Of a stretch of DNA of 64,000 nt, positions 17,600-25,621 are shown piece after piece (positions within the stretch are counted from its first letter, which is position 1; every line of letters starts with the position of its first letter). Position numbers and translations under genes: made by a program. The notes beneath the pieces were generated by a model. That model was not told the origin of the DNA. It did no database searches and was given only the letters and a program-made list of their open reading frames with translations. The stretch is from Anaerotruncus sp. G3(2012) (lineage in GTDB: Bacteria > Bacillota > Clostridia > Oscillospirales > Ruminococcaceae). The stretch covers positions 72,745 through 136,744 of the forward strand of contig NZ_KE159677.1 of assembly GCF_000403395.2 (NCBI RefSeq). Direction: 5' to 3'.

Positions 17600-19099
17600 C
17601 TAAAAATTCCAATGGATTTCAACCCGCTGCTCTCCGGTTACAGGGTCCCGTTCCCCAACCCCAACCCACTCGATCAATGTCCAAACGAATGGCCGGAGCG
17701 GAAATGCGTCTGGTGTGGGCCGGGATAGGCAGCATTCGGACGGCGCAAGTGCAGCGATCTTTCGGATCAGCTGCTCCCGCTCGGCAAGACAGGAACGGTT
17801 CAGCAGGCCGAACTGCTCGCGGTCTATAATACCGTCTGCGCGGTCAAAATAAAGGGTATGCAGCGCACGTTCACAACGAGTGAGGGCGGCGTACAGCCGG
17901 GGCAGCCCGGACGCAGGAAGCGGTCCTGGCGCGCTTTGGCAGAGGTCCGCTATCTCCGCTGCTGAAAGATACTGGGTGAGCCGGGCGTGAATCCGTCCCG
18001 CGATCTCCTGTTCCAGCAGGTCAAGACGGACCGAATGCCGGGAACAGGCGGTTTTCTCCTGTATGTGGCGTTTGCAGTGGAGGTAGTCCCGTCTGGAGCT
18101 GCCGGAGCCGGCGGACGACTTGACCAGCGGCCCTCCGCAGTCGAGACAGCGCACCCTGCCCGCCAGTGGATGCGGTTCCCCTCTTCCCGTCGAACGGGTG
18201 CGGGCCTCCAGCAGATCCTGCACCGCCTGGAACGTTTCCTTCGAGACGATCGGCTGGTGTGTGCCCGGACAAACAATCCATTGTCCGGCTGGGACCGGAA
18301 CCAGCCGGTCGGACTTATAGCTTGGCTTGCGTCGGGTCCCCTGCACCAGATCACCCGCATAAACCGCGCTTTTCAGAATCCTGCCAACCGCAGTTGCACT
18401 CCACATCGTTTCGGAGCTGTCCTGCCCGGGATGCTCCTGCGCCAGACGGTAACGGGAGGGGCAGAGGACCCCAGCGGCATTCAGCTTCTGGGCGATCCGC
18501 TGCTTTCCGTCCCCCGACAGGAACAGCCGGAAGATTTCCTGCACCGTTCGGGCGGCCACCGGGTCAACCAGCAGGCGGTTGTGGTCGCTTGGGTCCTTGC
18601 GGTAGCCGTAGGGGGCGAAACTGCCGATATACTGCCCGCTGCGCCGTTTGAGGTCGAGCACCGCCCGGACATTTTCCGACAGGTCCTCAAGATACCACTC
18701 GTTCACCAGCCCGCTGATCTGACGGGCTTTTTTGTTGCCCTTGCGGGCGGTGTCCTCGTTGTCCACCACCGCGACAAACCGTATCCCCCAGAGCGGGAAC
18801 AGCCCATGTATATACCGCTCGACCAGCTCGAGATCGCGCGCAAATCTGGACTGGGTTTTGCAGAGCAGGATTTCAAACCGCCCCGCCTCCGCCGCATGGA
18901 GCATTGCGTTGAAACCCGGGCGGCGGCGGTCGGCGCCCGAATAATCCTCGTCCGAAAAAACCGCGCAGACCTGCCATCCCTGCTGCGCGGCATAATCAAG
19001 AAGCAGGGCTTTCTGGTTCTGGATGCTTTCGGATTCCTGCTGCTTTTCAGCGTCCTCTTTGCTTAAACGGCAGTAGAGCGCGGCGCGCGGCTGGAGCAT
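17600..19099 (-). CDS. Large serine recombinase (site-specific integrase)
   Basis: A 499-residue recombinase. Residues 1-150 are the resolvase domain with the catalytic Ser in YCRLSKED and the conserved SIQNQ, FSDEDYSGADRRRPGFNAML and QSRFARD motifs. The recombinase domain follows (YGYRKDP...VQEIFRLFLSGDGKQRIA), then a zinc ribbon (CLDCGGPL ... HCKRHIQEKTACSRHSVR) and a coiled-coil segment rich in Leu and Glu. This is the TndX/Bxb1-like architecture that catalyses integration between attP and attB. Start 19099 follows GGAGG; the longer upstream frame has no support. It overlaps the small gene at 19063-19224 by 37 bases. It presumably inserted the island it sits in. Confidence 0.93.
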   Translation of the reverse strand: MLQPRAALYCRLSKEDAEKQQESESIQNQKALLLDYAAQQGWQVCAVFSDEDYSGADRRRPGFNAMLHAAEAGRFEILLCKTQSRFARDLELVERYIHGLFPLWGIRFVAVVDNEDTARKGNKKARQISGLVNEWYLEDLSENVRAVLDLKRRSGQYIGSFAPYGYRKDPSDHNRLLVDPVAARTVQEIFRLFLSGDGKQRIAQKLNAAGVLCPSRYRLAQEHPGQDSSETMWSATAVGRILKSAVYAGDLVQGTRRKPSYKSDRLVPVPAGQWIVCPGTHQPIVSKETFQAVQDLLEARTRSTGRGEPHPLAGRVRCLDCGGPLVKSSAGSGSSRRDYLHCKRHIQEKTACSRHSVRLDLLEQEIAGRIHARLTQYLSAAEIADLCQSAPGPLPASGLPRLYAALTRCERALHTLYFDRADGIIDREQFGLLNRSCLAEREQLIRKIAALAPSECCLSRPTPDAFPLRPFVWTLIEWVGVGERDPVTGEQRVEIHWNF

Positions 19100-19224
19100 C
19101 TCACATCCTCCTTTGGCGGAACAGGGGTGCGTAACTGGTTGAGCAGCCTGTTCAATGCCTGTTTTCGTTCGGATTCCCGGGTGTTTGCAAACACCTCCTG
19201 CACCTGAAACACAGTTTTTTTCAT
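19063..19224 (-). CDS. Small protein overlapping the recombinase start
   Basis: A 53-residue basic protein beginning MKKTVFQVQEVFANT and ending in an Arg/Ser-rich tail, with a GGAGGG box seven bases ahead of its ATG. Its last 37 bases overlap the recombinase start, so the two are translationally linked. Position and size suggest a recombination directionality or control factor, but no motif proves this. Confidence 0.55.
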   Translation of the reverse strand: MKKTVFQVQEVFANTRESERKQALNRLLNQLRTPVPPKEDVRCSSRAPRSTAV

Positions 19225-19361
19225 CGAAAAATCCCTCCGCAACAGGGTATGGAGGGATGCCTGTACAATATGAACCCCCCGTCCGAAAAAATACGGGCAG
19301 GGGGTATGCGTTGCCATTCAGCGCATCAGGCGGGCGGTCTTTTGCCTGCCGCCGCCTGTTT

Positions 19362-19523
19362 TTAAGTGTTTTGGCTCTTTTGATCGTGGGATGCCGGATG
19401 GCAGCAGCCGCTGCATCCCGCACAACCGCCCGCGCAGCCTCCGCTCTTAAATTTCTTCCAGACGTGGCGTCCGGCAAGAACGGCAGCCAGTGCGATCACC
19501 CCACCGATGATCCAGTCGATCAC
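19362..19523 (-). CDS. FeoB-associated Cys-rich membrane protein
   Basis: A 53-residue protein starting with GTG behind AAGGAGG. It has one membrane helix (IIGGVIALAAVLAG) and a short basic stretch, then a cysteine-rich tail (GGCAGGCAGCSGCC). This is the classic form of the small protein encoded just downstream of feoB in Firmicutes. It is thought to assist ferrous-iron transport, possibly by holding iron at the membrane; the exact role is not established. Confidence 0.88.
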   Translation of the reverse strand: MIDWIIGGVIALAAVLAGRHVWKKFKSGGCAGGCAGCSGCCHPASHDQKSQNT

Positions 19524-19557
19524 CTTTCTCAACCTCCTTGGACTCTTTTTCAGCCTT

Positions 19558-21729
19558 CTACTGATTTTCAACCGCCAGACGGTTGTGGCCCCGCGCATGG
19601 GATCCTTCTGCGGCCCCTCTGCGGAAAAGCAGCCAGAGGTAGCCTGCGAGGATTGCCAGCGCAGCGCCCGAGCCGATGCCAAAGCCGTTTCCGGTAAAGA
19701 CCAGCCCGAACTGGTAGAGCATAAACGCCATCGTATAGGCAAAGACGGTCTGATACCCGATCGCGAACCAGGTCCAGCGGGCATTGTTCATCTCCCGTTT
19801 GATCGCGCCGATCGCGGCAAAACAGGGGGCGCAGAGCAGGTTAAACACCAGGAACGAATAGGCGGAAAGGGCGGTAAAATGCTGTGCAATCGCGCCCAGC
19901 TCACCGAAAGCCCCCTCTTCAACCAGCTCGATCGCTTCTCCCGAAACCGCATAGATGGTGCCGAGCGCTCCAACAACCTCCTCCTTGGCAACCAGGCCAA
20001 GGACTGTTGCAACCGATGCCTGCCAGCTGCCAAAGCCGAGCGGCGCAAAGAATACCGAAAACACCGACCCGATCGACGCGAGGATGGAACTGTCGATCTC
20101 CTCAACCAGCCCGAACCCATCGGCAAATCCGAAACTGGAGGTGAACCAGACGAAAATGCTCGCAAGAAGGATCACGGTTCCCGCCTTTTTTATGAACGAC
20201 CAGCCGCGCTCCCAGGTGCCGCGCAGGATATTGACAGCGGTTGGCATATGGTACTGCGGAAGCTCCATGACAAACGGGGCAGGGTCCCCGGCGAACATCC
20301 GGGTCTTTTTCAGGATGATGCCCGAAAGCACAATCGCGGCAACGCCGATGAAATAAGCGGAAGGGGCGACCCACCATGCACCGCCAAACAGCGCGCCCGC
20401 GATCAGTGCGACAATCGGCATCTTTGCACCGCAGGGGACAAAGGTAGTGGTCATGATGGTCATTTTCCGGTCGCGGTCCTGCTCGATCGTGCGCGACGCC
20501 ATGATGCCCGGCACGCCGCAGCCCGCGCCGATCAGCATCGGGATGAACGATTTACCCGAGAGGCCGAACCGGCGGAAGATTCGGTCCATGATAAATGCGA
20601 TACGCGCCATATAGCCGCAGTCCTCCAGTGCGCAGAGCATCAGGAACAGGACCAGCATCTGCGGGACGAATCCCAGCACCGCACCAACTCCGCCGATGAT
20701 CCCATCCACCACCAGGCCGGTCAGGACCTCATTCGCCCCCGCGCTGACCAGAGCGGCTTCCACAGACGGGGACACCCACTCCCCAAAGATGGTGTCGTTG
20801 GTGAAATCGGTGAGGATGCCGCCAATGGTCGTGATCGAGAGGTAGTAGACCAGAAACATCACCGCTGCGAAGATCGGAAGTGCGAGAACCCGGTTGGTCA
20901 CAATCCGGTCGATCCTGTCCGAGGTGGTCATGCCGGTGCGGTTCTTTTTGACACAGGCGTTGACCAGCCCGCCGATGTAGGTATACCGCTCGTTGGTGAT
21001 GATGCTTTCCCCGTCATCATCCAATGCCTGCTCACATCCGCTGATAGCTGCTTCCAGGCGGTCCTGTACATCGGTATTGAACCGGAAGCCTTCCAGAACC
21101 TTGCTGTCCCGTTCAAACAGCTTGACCGCATACCACCGGGCAGCCTCCGCGGGGACTGCCCCCGCTATGATCCCGGTGATCTCAGAGAGGGCCTGTTCGA
21201 CCTGCTTCCCAAAGGTGTGCTGTGGACTGGTTCCGCCGTTTGCCTGCGCAATCTGTACCGCACGTTCTGCCGCCTGCAGGGAGCCTTCCCCCTTGATCGC
21301 CGAGGTCTCGACCACCTCGCAGCCCAGCATCTCCGAGAGCTTTTGGGTGTCGATCCGGTCGCCGTTTTTGCGCACAATATCCATCATGTTCAGCGCGATC
21401 ACCACCGGAATCCCCATTTCGGTGAGCTGGGTGGTCAGGTAAAGGTTGCGCTCAATGTTCGATCCATCCACCAGATTCAGGATCACATCCGGCTTTTCCT
21501 GGATAAGATAGTTCCGGGTCACAACCTCCTCCAGGGTATAGGGAGAGAGCGAGTAGATGCCCGGCAGGTCGGTGATGATCACATCCCTGTGCCCTTTGAG
21601 CCGCCCTTCCTTTTTTTCGACGGTGACTCCCGGCCAGTTTCCCACAAACTGGCTGGAGCCTGTCAGATCGTTGAACATGGTTGTTTTGCCGCAGTTGGGA
21701 TTGCCTGCAAGCGCGATTTTGATTGACAT
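19558..21729 (-). CDS. feoB: Ferrous iron transport protein B
   Basis: A 723-residue Fe2+ transporter. The N-terminal G-protein domain carries G1 GNPNCGKTTMFN (residues about 8-19), G3 DLPGIYSLSPYT and G4-type NMMD. The membrane part shows two Gate motifs, including MLIGAGCGVPGIMAS near residue 385, and the FVPCGAKMPI stretch. Start 21729 follows AGGAGG and begins MSIKIALAGN; the longer frame lacks a signal. Sits in a minus-strand operon feoA-feoA-feoB-small peptide. Transport of ferrous iron into the cytoplasm, driven or gated by GTP hydrolysis. Confidence 0.96.
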   Translation of the reverse strand: MSIKIALAGNPNCGKTTMFNDLTGSSQFVGNWPGVTVEKKEGRLKGHRDVIITDLPGIYSLSPYTLEEVVTRNYLIQEKPDVILNLVDGSNIERNLYLTTQLTEMGIPVVIALNMMDIVRKNGDRIDTQKLSEMLGCEVVETSAIKGEGSLQAAERAVQIAQANGGTSPQHTFGKQVEQALSEITGIIAGAVPAEAARWYAVKLFERDSKVLEGFRFNTDVQDRLEAAISGCEQALDDDGESIITNERYTYIGGLVNACVKKNRTGMTTSDRIDRIVTNRVLALPIFAAVMFLVYYLSITTIGGILTDFTNDTIFGEWVSPSVEAALVSAGANEVLTGLVVDGIIGGVGAVLGFVPQMLVLFLMLCALEDCGYMARIAFIMDRIFRRFGLSGKSFIPMLIGAGCGVPGIMASRTIEQDRDRKMTIMTTTFVPCGAKMPIVALIAGALFGGAWWVAPSAYFIGVAAIVLSGIILKKTRMFAGDPAPFVMELPQYHMPTAVNILRGTWERGWSFIKKAGTVILLASIFVWFTSSFGFADGFGLVEEIDSSILASIGSVFSVFFAPLGFGSWQASVATVLGLVAKEEVVGALGTIYAVSGEAIELVEEGAFGELGAIAQHFTALSAYSFLVFNLLCAPCFAAIGAIKREMNNARWTWFAIGYQTVFAYTMAFMLYQFGLVFTGNGFGIGSGAALAILAGYLWLLFRRGAAEGSHARGHNRLAVENQ

Positions 21730-21832
21730 TTGTAAGTACCTCCTCTGCGGGGGCTGCCCGCTGGCCATTTCCGGCCTTTGAAGTCGGGAAATCTGCGTAT
21801 TTCAGGATAGATCCCGCATCCGGGGCCTGCCC

Positions 21833-22066
21833 CTAGAGCGCCGCGGATTCCACTATAATCGTTTCCGCATCCTTGCGGCGCAGCGAAAGCTCATACCCCC
21901 GGACGGTAACCTCAACCGGGTCCCCCAGCGGTGCAACCTTGCGGATATAAACCGGTGTGCCTTTGGTGATGCCCATATCCATAATCCGGCGCTTGAGTGC
22001 CCCTTCCCCATTCAGCCTGGTCACAGTGACCGTCTCACCGCATTGGGCCTGTCTGAGTGTTTTCAT
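21833..22066 (-). CDS. feoA: FeoA domain protein
   Basis: A 77-residue SH3-like FeoA protein. It opens TLRQAQCGETVTVTRL and contains RRIMDMGITKGTPVYIRKVAPLGDPVEVTVRGYELSLR, the standard FeoA core with the RL/RRLxxMG motif. FeoA is a cytoplasmic partner of FeoB. It lies 103 bases upstream of the feoB start and four bases downstream of the other feoA, so both are co-transcribed. Confidence 0.93.
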   Translation of the reverse strand: MKTLRQAQCGETVTVTRLNGEGALKRRIMDMGITKGTPVYIRKVAPLGDPVEVTVRGYELSLRRKDAETIIVESAAL

Positions 22067-22070
22067 CTGT

Positions 22071-22301
22071 CTATCCCTCCTGAAAAAATGATTGGACCAT
22101 AATCCGGTTTGCCATGCTTTTGCTCAAGGCGACGCGGGTATCCTTGACATTGACAATCAGGTTCCCGCCCAGCTCGGAAATGACCGTAACCAATCCGCCC
22201 TCCACAAAGCCAAGGCTTTCCAGAAAACGGCGGGTTTCGTCCTTTCCGTGAATCCCGCATACGGTATTGCTCGTTCCAGACTGTGCCATTGTTAACGGCA
22301 T
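22071..22301 (-). CDS. feoA: Second FeoA domain protein
   Basis: A 76-residue FeoA-like protein. Start 22301 (MPLTMAQSG) is chosen because AGGGGTGG lies nine bases ahead; the longer frame would read into the promoter region. RRFLESLGFVEGGLVTVISELGGNLIVNVKDTRVALSKSMANRI matches the FeoA core. Paired feoA genes ahead of feoB are common in Clostridia; the two proteins are quite different, suggesting distinct roles in the FeoB complex. Confidence 0.88.
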   Translation of the reverse strand: MPLTMAQSGTSNTVCGIHGKDETRRFLESLGFVEGGLVTVISELGGNLIVNVKDTRVALSKSMANRIMVQSFFQEG

Positions 22302-22363
22302 AATCGCTACCACCCCTTCGGATTGAAAGGCGGCCAAACCGCCTTCCAAGTTTGAAATTCAAA

Positions 22364-22381
22364 GGTTAGGCGTCGCTAACC
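22364..22381. promoter_or_regulatory. DtxR-like operator 1 upstream of feoA
   Basis: GGTTAG-GCGTCG-CTAACC, perfect 6-base arms. Lies 63 bases upstream of the first feoA start. Shape and GTTAG...CTAAC core resemble DtxR/MntR/IdeR boxes. Confidence 0.6.
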
Positions 22382-22395
22382 AAATCAGCTGGCTA

Positions 22396-22415
22396 TAGTT
22401 TACCGCTGCTAACTA
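22396..22415. promoter_or_regulatory. DtxR-like operator 2 (imperfect)
   Basis: TAGTT and AACTA arms 10 bases apart with GCTAACTA on one side. Less perfect than the other three sites in this region. Confidence 0.4.
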
Positions 22416-22568
22416 AGTTTGTCAAGTGGGTTTGATAAAAATGCTGCCTGTGGGGAAAACTTTTTTGTATTCGACAGTAACATGCGTGATAACCGGATAA
22501 TTTTTATGAAATTTGGACAAATTTGCAACCTTTTACTGATGATTCCCATAAAAAATCGCAAAAAATGG

Positions 22569-22597
22569 TTGACAGTTCAGTTAGCCTATGCTAATAT
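22569..22597 (+). promoter_or_regulatory. Sigma-A promoter of the DUF3793 gene
   Basis: TTGACA and TAATAT with exactly 17 bases between them, ahead of the DUF3793 gene. Operator 3 fills the spacer, so a bound repressor would block RNA polymerase. Confidence 0.85.
22581..22594. promoter_or_regulatory. DtxR-like operator 3, inside the promoter spacer
   Basis: TTAGC-CTAT-GCTAA, perfect arms, lying between the -35 and -10 hexamers. Confidence 0.65.
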
Positions 22598-22601
22598 ATT
22601 T

Positions 22602-22619
22602 TTAGTTAGCTATAACTAA
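22602..22619. promoter_or_regulatory. DtxR-like operator 4, at the transcription start
   Basis: TTAGTTA-GCTA-TAACTAA, perfect 7-base arms, covering the expected transcription start, 21 bases before the DUF3793 start codon. Confidence 0.65.
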
Positions 22620-22640
22620 CCATTGGGGAGGCGACCTGTT

Positions 22641-23204
22641 TTGCAAACACCGCTTGACTATCTTCTGGCTTACCATTGTGCCCCAGCGCTGGCAGGAATC
22701 AAATCTGCAAGCCTGGTTTCCTGCGATCAAACCAGATACCCGAACCTTCCGGCACAGATCGAGCGCTATAACCGCGTCCTCAACCCGCGCGGGCTCCGGT
22801 TCCGCATCCTCTGCGCATGTGGGGGCAGCAGGCTCCTGCTTGTCTACCGGGAAGCGTGTCTGGAGCGGGCGCTCTCCGCCCCCCGGGCACAAGCAATGCT
22901 TCAGGCGGCGGGATACCCTGTGGGGATGCCTGCGGAACTGCTGCTTGATACCCTCGCCGCACGCCTGCGGGAGCGGGACGGATTCCCACATGAGATCGGG
23001 CTGTTTCTGGGGTATCCGGCCGAGGATGTCTACGGCTTCCTCAAATACGGCGGGAAAAACTGTAAATACACCGGCTGTTGGAAGGTCTACTCGGACGTCG
23101 ACCGCGCGCTTGCACTGTTTGACCGGTACCGGCGCTGCCGCAGCGCCCTTTGCCGAAGGGTATCCAACGGGGACTCCATCATCCAGATGTTCTGCCCGTC
23201 TTAG
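22641..23204 (+). CDS. DUF3793 family protein
   Basis: A 187-residue protein with the DUF3793 core HEIGLFLGYPAEDVYGFLKYGG and KNCKYTGCWKVYSDVDRALALFDRYRRC. Two further Cys-containing stretches (HCAPALAGIKSASLVSC near the N-terminus, ILCACGGSRLLLVY) are also typical. The start is a TTG at 22641 with GGGGAGG ten bases ahead. Function is unknown; the family occurs in Clostridia, often beside iron-uptake or flavodoxin genes. Here it is divergent from feoAAB and shares a control region full of DtxR-like sites, which supports a role in iron homeostasis. It is the last gene of the island. Confidence 0.85.
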   Translation: MQTPLDYLLAYHCAPALAGIKSASLVSCDQTRYPNLPAQIERYNRVLNPRGLRFRILCACGGSRLLLVYREACLERALSAPRAQAMLQAAGYPVGMPAELLLDTLAARLRERDGFPHEIGLFLGYPAEDVYGFLKYGGKNCKYTGCWKVYSDVDRALALFDRYRRCRSALCRRVSNGDSIIQMFCPS

Positions 23205-23332
23205 AGCCGTTCCCACCTCGAATGCCTTACTCGATGGTTCCCCCTCCCAGAAGATGCGGAAGAAACTGTTTATTCTGCAAGAACGCAGCAAACCGCACCG
23301 CTTCTGCCCTGCGCGGAGCAGGAAGTGTGGGT

Positions 23333-23635
23333 TTACATGGCGCTTACGTGGGGTGACGTACCATCTGCAATCGAAGTTTTGATTTCGGGCAGGATAACGC
23401 CGTCGAGGGAATCCACGTCTGAGGAGCAATGGATCAGCTCGATCTGCCCGCACCGGCCGGCAGTATGCTCGGCGACCTTGCGCATCAGCGAGGATTTCCC
23501 GGTGCCCGGGCCGCCTTTCAGCACAAATTCCCGCCATCCCTCAGCCGGGTTGGCGAGCTGGTCAAACCGGGAAACAAATCCCTGCGGCGTATTTGCTCCC
23601 AGAAAAAAATGCAAGGGTTTTCTGTTGTTCTCCAT
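23333..23635 (-). pseudogene. N-terminal fragment of a PRK06851-family ATPase, cut by the feo island
   Basis: 100 residues starting MENNRKPLHFFLGANTPQGF with GGGAGG eight bases ahead. The P-loop GGPGTGKSS and the family motifs HCSSDVDSLDGVILPE and ADGTSPHV are intact. After HV the frame runs three codons into island sequence (SAM) and stops. The missing part begins at 17486 on the same strand. A truncated 100-residue product is unlikely to be functional. Confidence 0.88.
23344..23352. other. Right attachment site of the feo island
   Basis: TTACGTGGG, partner of 17478-17486. A second TTTACATGG lies 14 bases to the left inside the island and may belong to the phage-type half site. Confidence 0.7.
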
Positions 23636-23804
23636 ATCAAGAATCCTCCCGTTTTTGCTTGTTACCTTATCGTATTCCTTCCGGTCGCTTTTGGTGAAAC
23701 ATCCGCTTGAAAGAGGTTTTTGTGTTGAGGAAGGGCCGTGTTTGTGATATAGTTAAGATGGATACGATATCAGTGCCATCTTAGGATAAATGGGGGGGAT
23801 CGGA

Positions 23805-24467
23805 ATGGCACCCGTTGCAGGGCTTCTTTTTTTGCTCCTGCTGTTCCTGGCAGGAATTGCTTTGATCGGGGCGGGGACGTTCGTGCTGCTGGCTGGCAGG
23901 CTGCGGGCGTCCGCAGCCAACCAGCGTATAAAAAAACCGGTTGCAGTCCTGGCTGGGGGTGTGATCGCGCTGGGGGCTGTGGTCTGCCTTATACCGGCCT
24001 TTGTGCTCGGAATGATCCGTACTGTCAATCAGGATGGTTACATCGAAACACATCAATCCGCCTATCGTTACAATTTCGGAGCCGGGCAGAGCCATGTGAC
24101 CTATATCGAATACGACGGGGTGCGGTACTACGACCTCGAACTGGAACTCCGGAAAGCGACCGGGGACGATTACCGGACCGACTGCTCCCTGCTGGAGCTG
24201 GGGGAGCCGGTCGCCAACCTGCGGGACGGTGCAACCAAAGACTGGGTTCTCTACCGTCTCGTTATAGATGTTCTGTTTGGCCGGGGCGGGAGCAGCAAGG
24301 AACTGCTCTACCCGGTGAAAAATGAGGGGGCGGAGGATTTTTACTGTGTCCGGGGGCTGTATTGCGCGGAATCCCGGCTGGAACAGGTGATTGTGCAGTT
24401 TCAGGAAGACCCGGCGTCCGAGCGATTTCCGCAGAATGTGTGCCGGAAACAGAAATCTCCCTCTTGA
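23805..24467 (+). CDS. Hypothetical membrane protein
   Basis: About 220 residues, not recognised. Two N-terminal membrane helices (residues about 5-30 and 46-68) bracket a short basic loop; the remaining 150 residues look extracytoplasmic, with several Tyr and acidic residues and two to three Cys. The start at 23805 is preferred over the ATG 15 bases earlier because it leaves room for the purine-rich box. The gene lies between the split ATPase and the C45 hydrolase; no functional link is visible. Confidence 0.6.
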   Translation: MAPVAGLLFLLLLFLAGIALIGAGTFVLLAGRLRASAANQRIKKPVAVLAGGVIALGAVVCLIPAFVLGMIRTVNQDGYIETHQSAYRYNFGAGQSHVTYIEYDGVRYYDLELELRKATGDDYRTDCSLLELGEPVANLRDGATKDWVLYRLVIDVLFGRGGSSKELLYPVKNEGAEDFYCVRGLYCAESRLEQVIVQFQEDPASERFPQNVCRKQKSPS

Positions 24468-24546
24468 CAGCAATTTTTTATTCTGCTATCTTCCAGTGCA
24501 AGGGATTGACGTCGATTCCCAAAATTCTATTTGGGAGCGTGTGAAG

Positions 24547-25560
24547 ATGATACATTCCAACTGGCAGGGCAGTCATTATGAAGCAGGATTTCAGTATGGG
24601 GCGCAGGCCCGGCAGGCGGGGGTCTGCCTGCTCACAAAACTGCCGCCCAATCAGGCGGAGCGGCTGGATTTTTCCCGCGCCTGCCTGCCCCTCTATGAAC
24701 GGCATTTTCCGCAGGTGCTTTCGGAAATACGGGGGATTGCCGCCGGACAGAAGGTCCCGTTCGATCGGATGGCGGCGTTCCTCCTCTCGATGTACGCATT
24801 TACCCCGGATGCCCATTGTTCCTGCTTCGCCTTTTCCCAGAATGGGAGCACCATTTTGGGGCGCAACAGCGACTTTTTCACCTGGATCGAGCCGGTCTGC
24901 GACAGCGCTTATTATGCGCTGGACGGGGCTTATCCTTTTATCGGGAACACGACCGCCTGGAGCGAGCTGGAGGATGGTCTGAACGCCTGCGGCCTGGCGG
25001 CGGGGCTGACCTATGTCTATTCGGACAGACGCAGGCCGGGCCTGAATGCCGGGATGTTGGTGAGATGCCTGCTTGAAACCTGCGGCTCCACCGACCAGGC
25101 AATCGCCGCACTTGAAAGGCTGCCGATCGCCTCTGCGCAGACGATCACCCTTGCCGATGCCAGCGGGAGAATCGCAGTTGTGGAATGTGACTGCGACCGG
25201 CTGGAGGTGCGCCGCCCAGGCCCGGCAGAGGGCGCTGTCTTTGCAGCCAACGGATTCGTCTCCCCTCGGATGCGTCATGGCCGGCCGCCCGCACCGAACA
25301 GCCAGGAGGACCTGTTCAGCCTCGACCGTTACCAGACGCTCGAACAGGCATTTTCCAGGCGTCCGGAGAATCCTCTGGCATTTGCGTTCGATCTGCTGTC
25401 GGGCGGACAGGGATTCCTCTGCCAGTACGACCGGGAAAATGGCGCGGATACCGTCTGGTCTGCGGTTTATGACCTGACCGGCCGCAGGTGCTGGTTGGCG
25501 GAGGGGAACCCCTCCCGCACCCCCTACCGGGAGGACCAGCGTCTGCATCCCATGTGGTGA
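24547..25560 (+). CDS. C45-family amidohydrolase / acyltransferase-like protein
   Basis: A 337-residue Ntn-hydrolase-type protein related to acyl-CoA:6-aminopenicillanic acid acyltransferase and choloylglycine-type amidases. Early residues GSHYEAGFQYGAQAR and EIRGIAAGQKVPFDRM are family features. The predicted nucleophile is a Cys in DAHCSCFAF (residues about 93-95), followed by GSTILGRNSDFF and the NACGLAAGLTYV region. In peptidase family C45 the nucleophile is normally freed by processing; here the Cys is internal, so the N-terminal about 90 residues would be removed or the protein acts unprocessed. Likely cleaves a linear amide bond; substrate unknown. Start uses GGGAG. Confidence 0.8.
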   Translation: MIHSNWQGSHYEAGFQYGAQARQAGVCLLTKLPPNQAERLDFSRACLPLYERHFPQVLSEIRGIAAGQKVPFDRMAAFLLSMYAFTPDAHCSCFAFSQNGSTILGRNSDFFTWIEPVCDSAYYALDGAYPFIGNTTAWSELEDGLNACGLAAGLTYVYSDRRRPGLNAGMLVRCLLETCGSTDQAIAALERLPIASAQTITLADASGRIAVVECDCDRLEVRRPGPAEGAVFAANGFVSPRMRHGRPPAPNSQEDLFSLDRYQTLEQAFSRRPENPLAFAFDLLSGGQGFLCQYDRENGADTVWSAVYDLTGRRCWLAEGNPSRTPYREDQRLHPMW

Positions 25561-25578
25561 GCCGTCCGTTTGATAAAC

Positions 25579-25613
25579 AAGGCATACGCAGCTTTCGCCG
25601 CGTATGCCTTTTC
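25579..25613. terminator. Bidirectional terminator
   Basis: AAGGCATACGC pairs with GCGTATGCCTT between converging genes, flanked by A and T runs. Confidence 0.88.
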
Positions 25614-25621
25614 TGGCCTCT

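Larger units (their letters stand above)
17478..23352. mobile_element. Serine-recombinase island carrying ferrous-iron uptake genes
   Basis: About 5.87 kb bounded by a 9-base imperfect direct repeat inside a PRK06851-family gene. Contents in order: recombinase with a small upstream gene, FeoB-associated peptide, feoB, two feoA genes, regulatory region, DUF3793 gene. The recombinase lies next to one end with its 3' side facing the attachment site, the usual layout for serine integrases. No transfer, replication or phage genes are present, so it is a site-specific island rather than a conjugative element. Confidence 0.75.

Noticed and set aside
19100-19477. Extended N-terminus of the serine recombinase
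   Set aside because: The resolvase domain begins at the ATG at 19099 with GGAGG ahead; the extension overlaps the small gene and the end region of the feoB-side genes.
19507-21726. 739-codon open frame on the plus strand
   Set aside because: Antisense to feoB over its whole length; composition typical of a shadow frame.
24478-25548. 356-codon open frame on the minus strand
   Set aside because: Antisense to the C45-type hydrolase gene.
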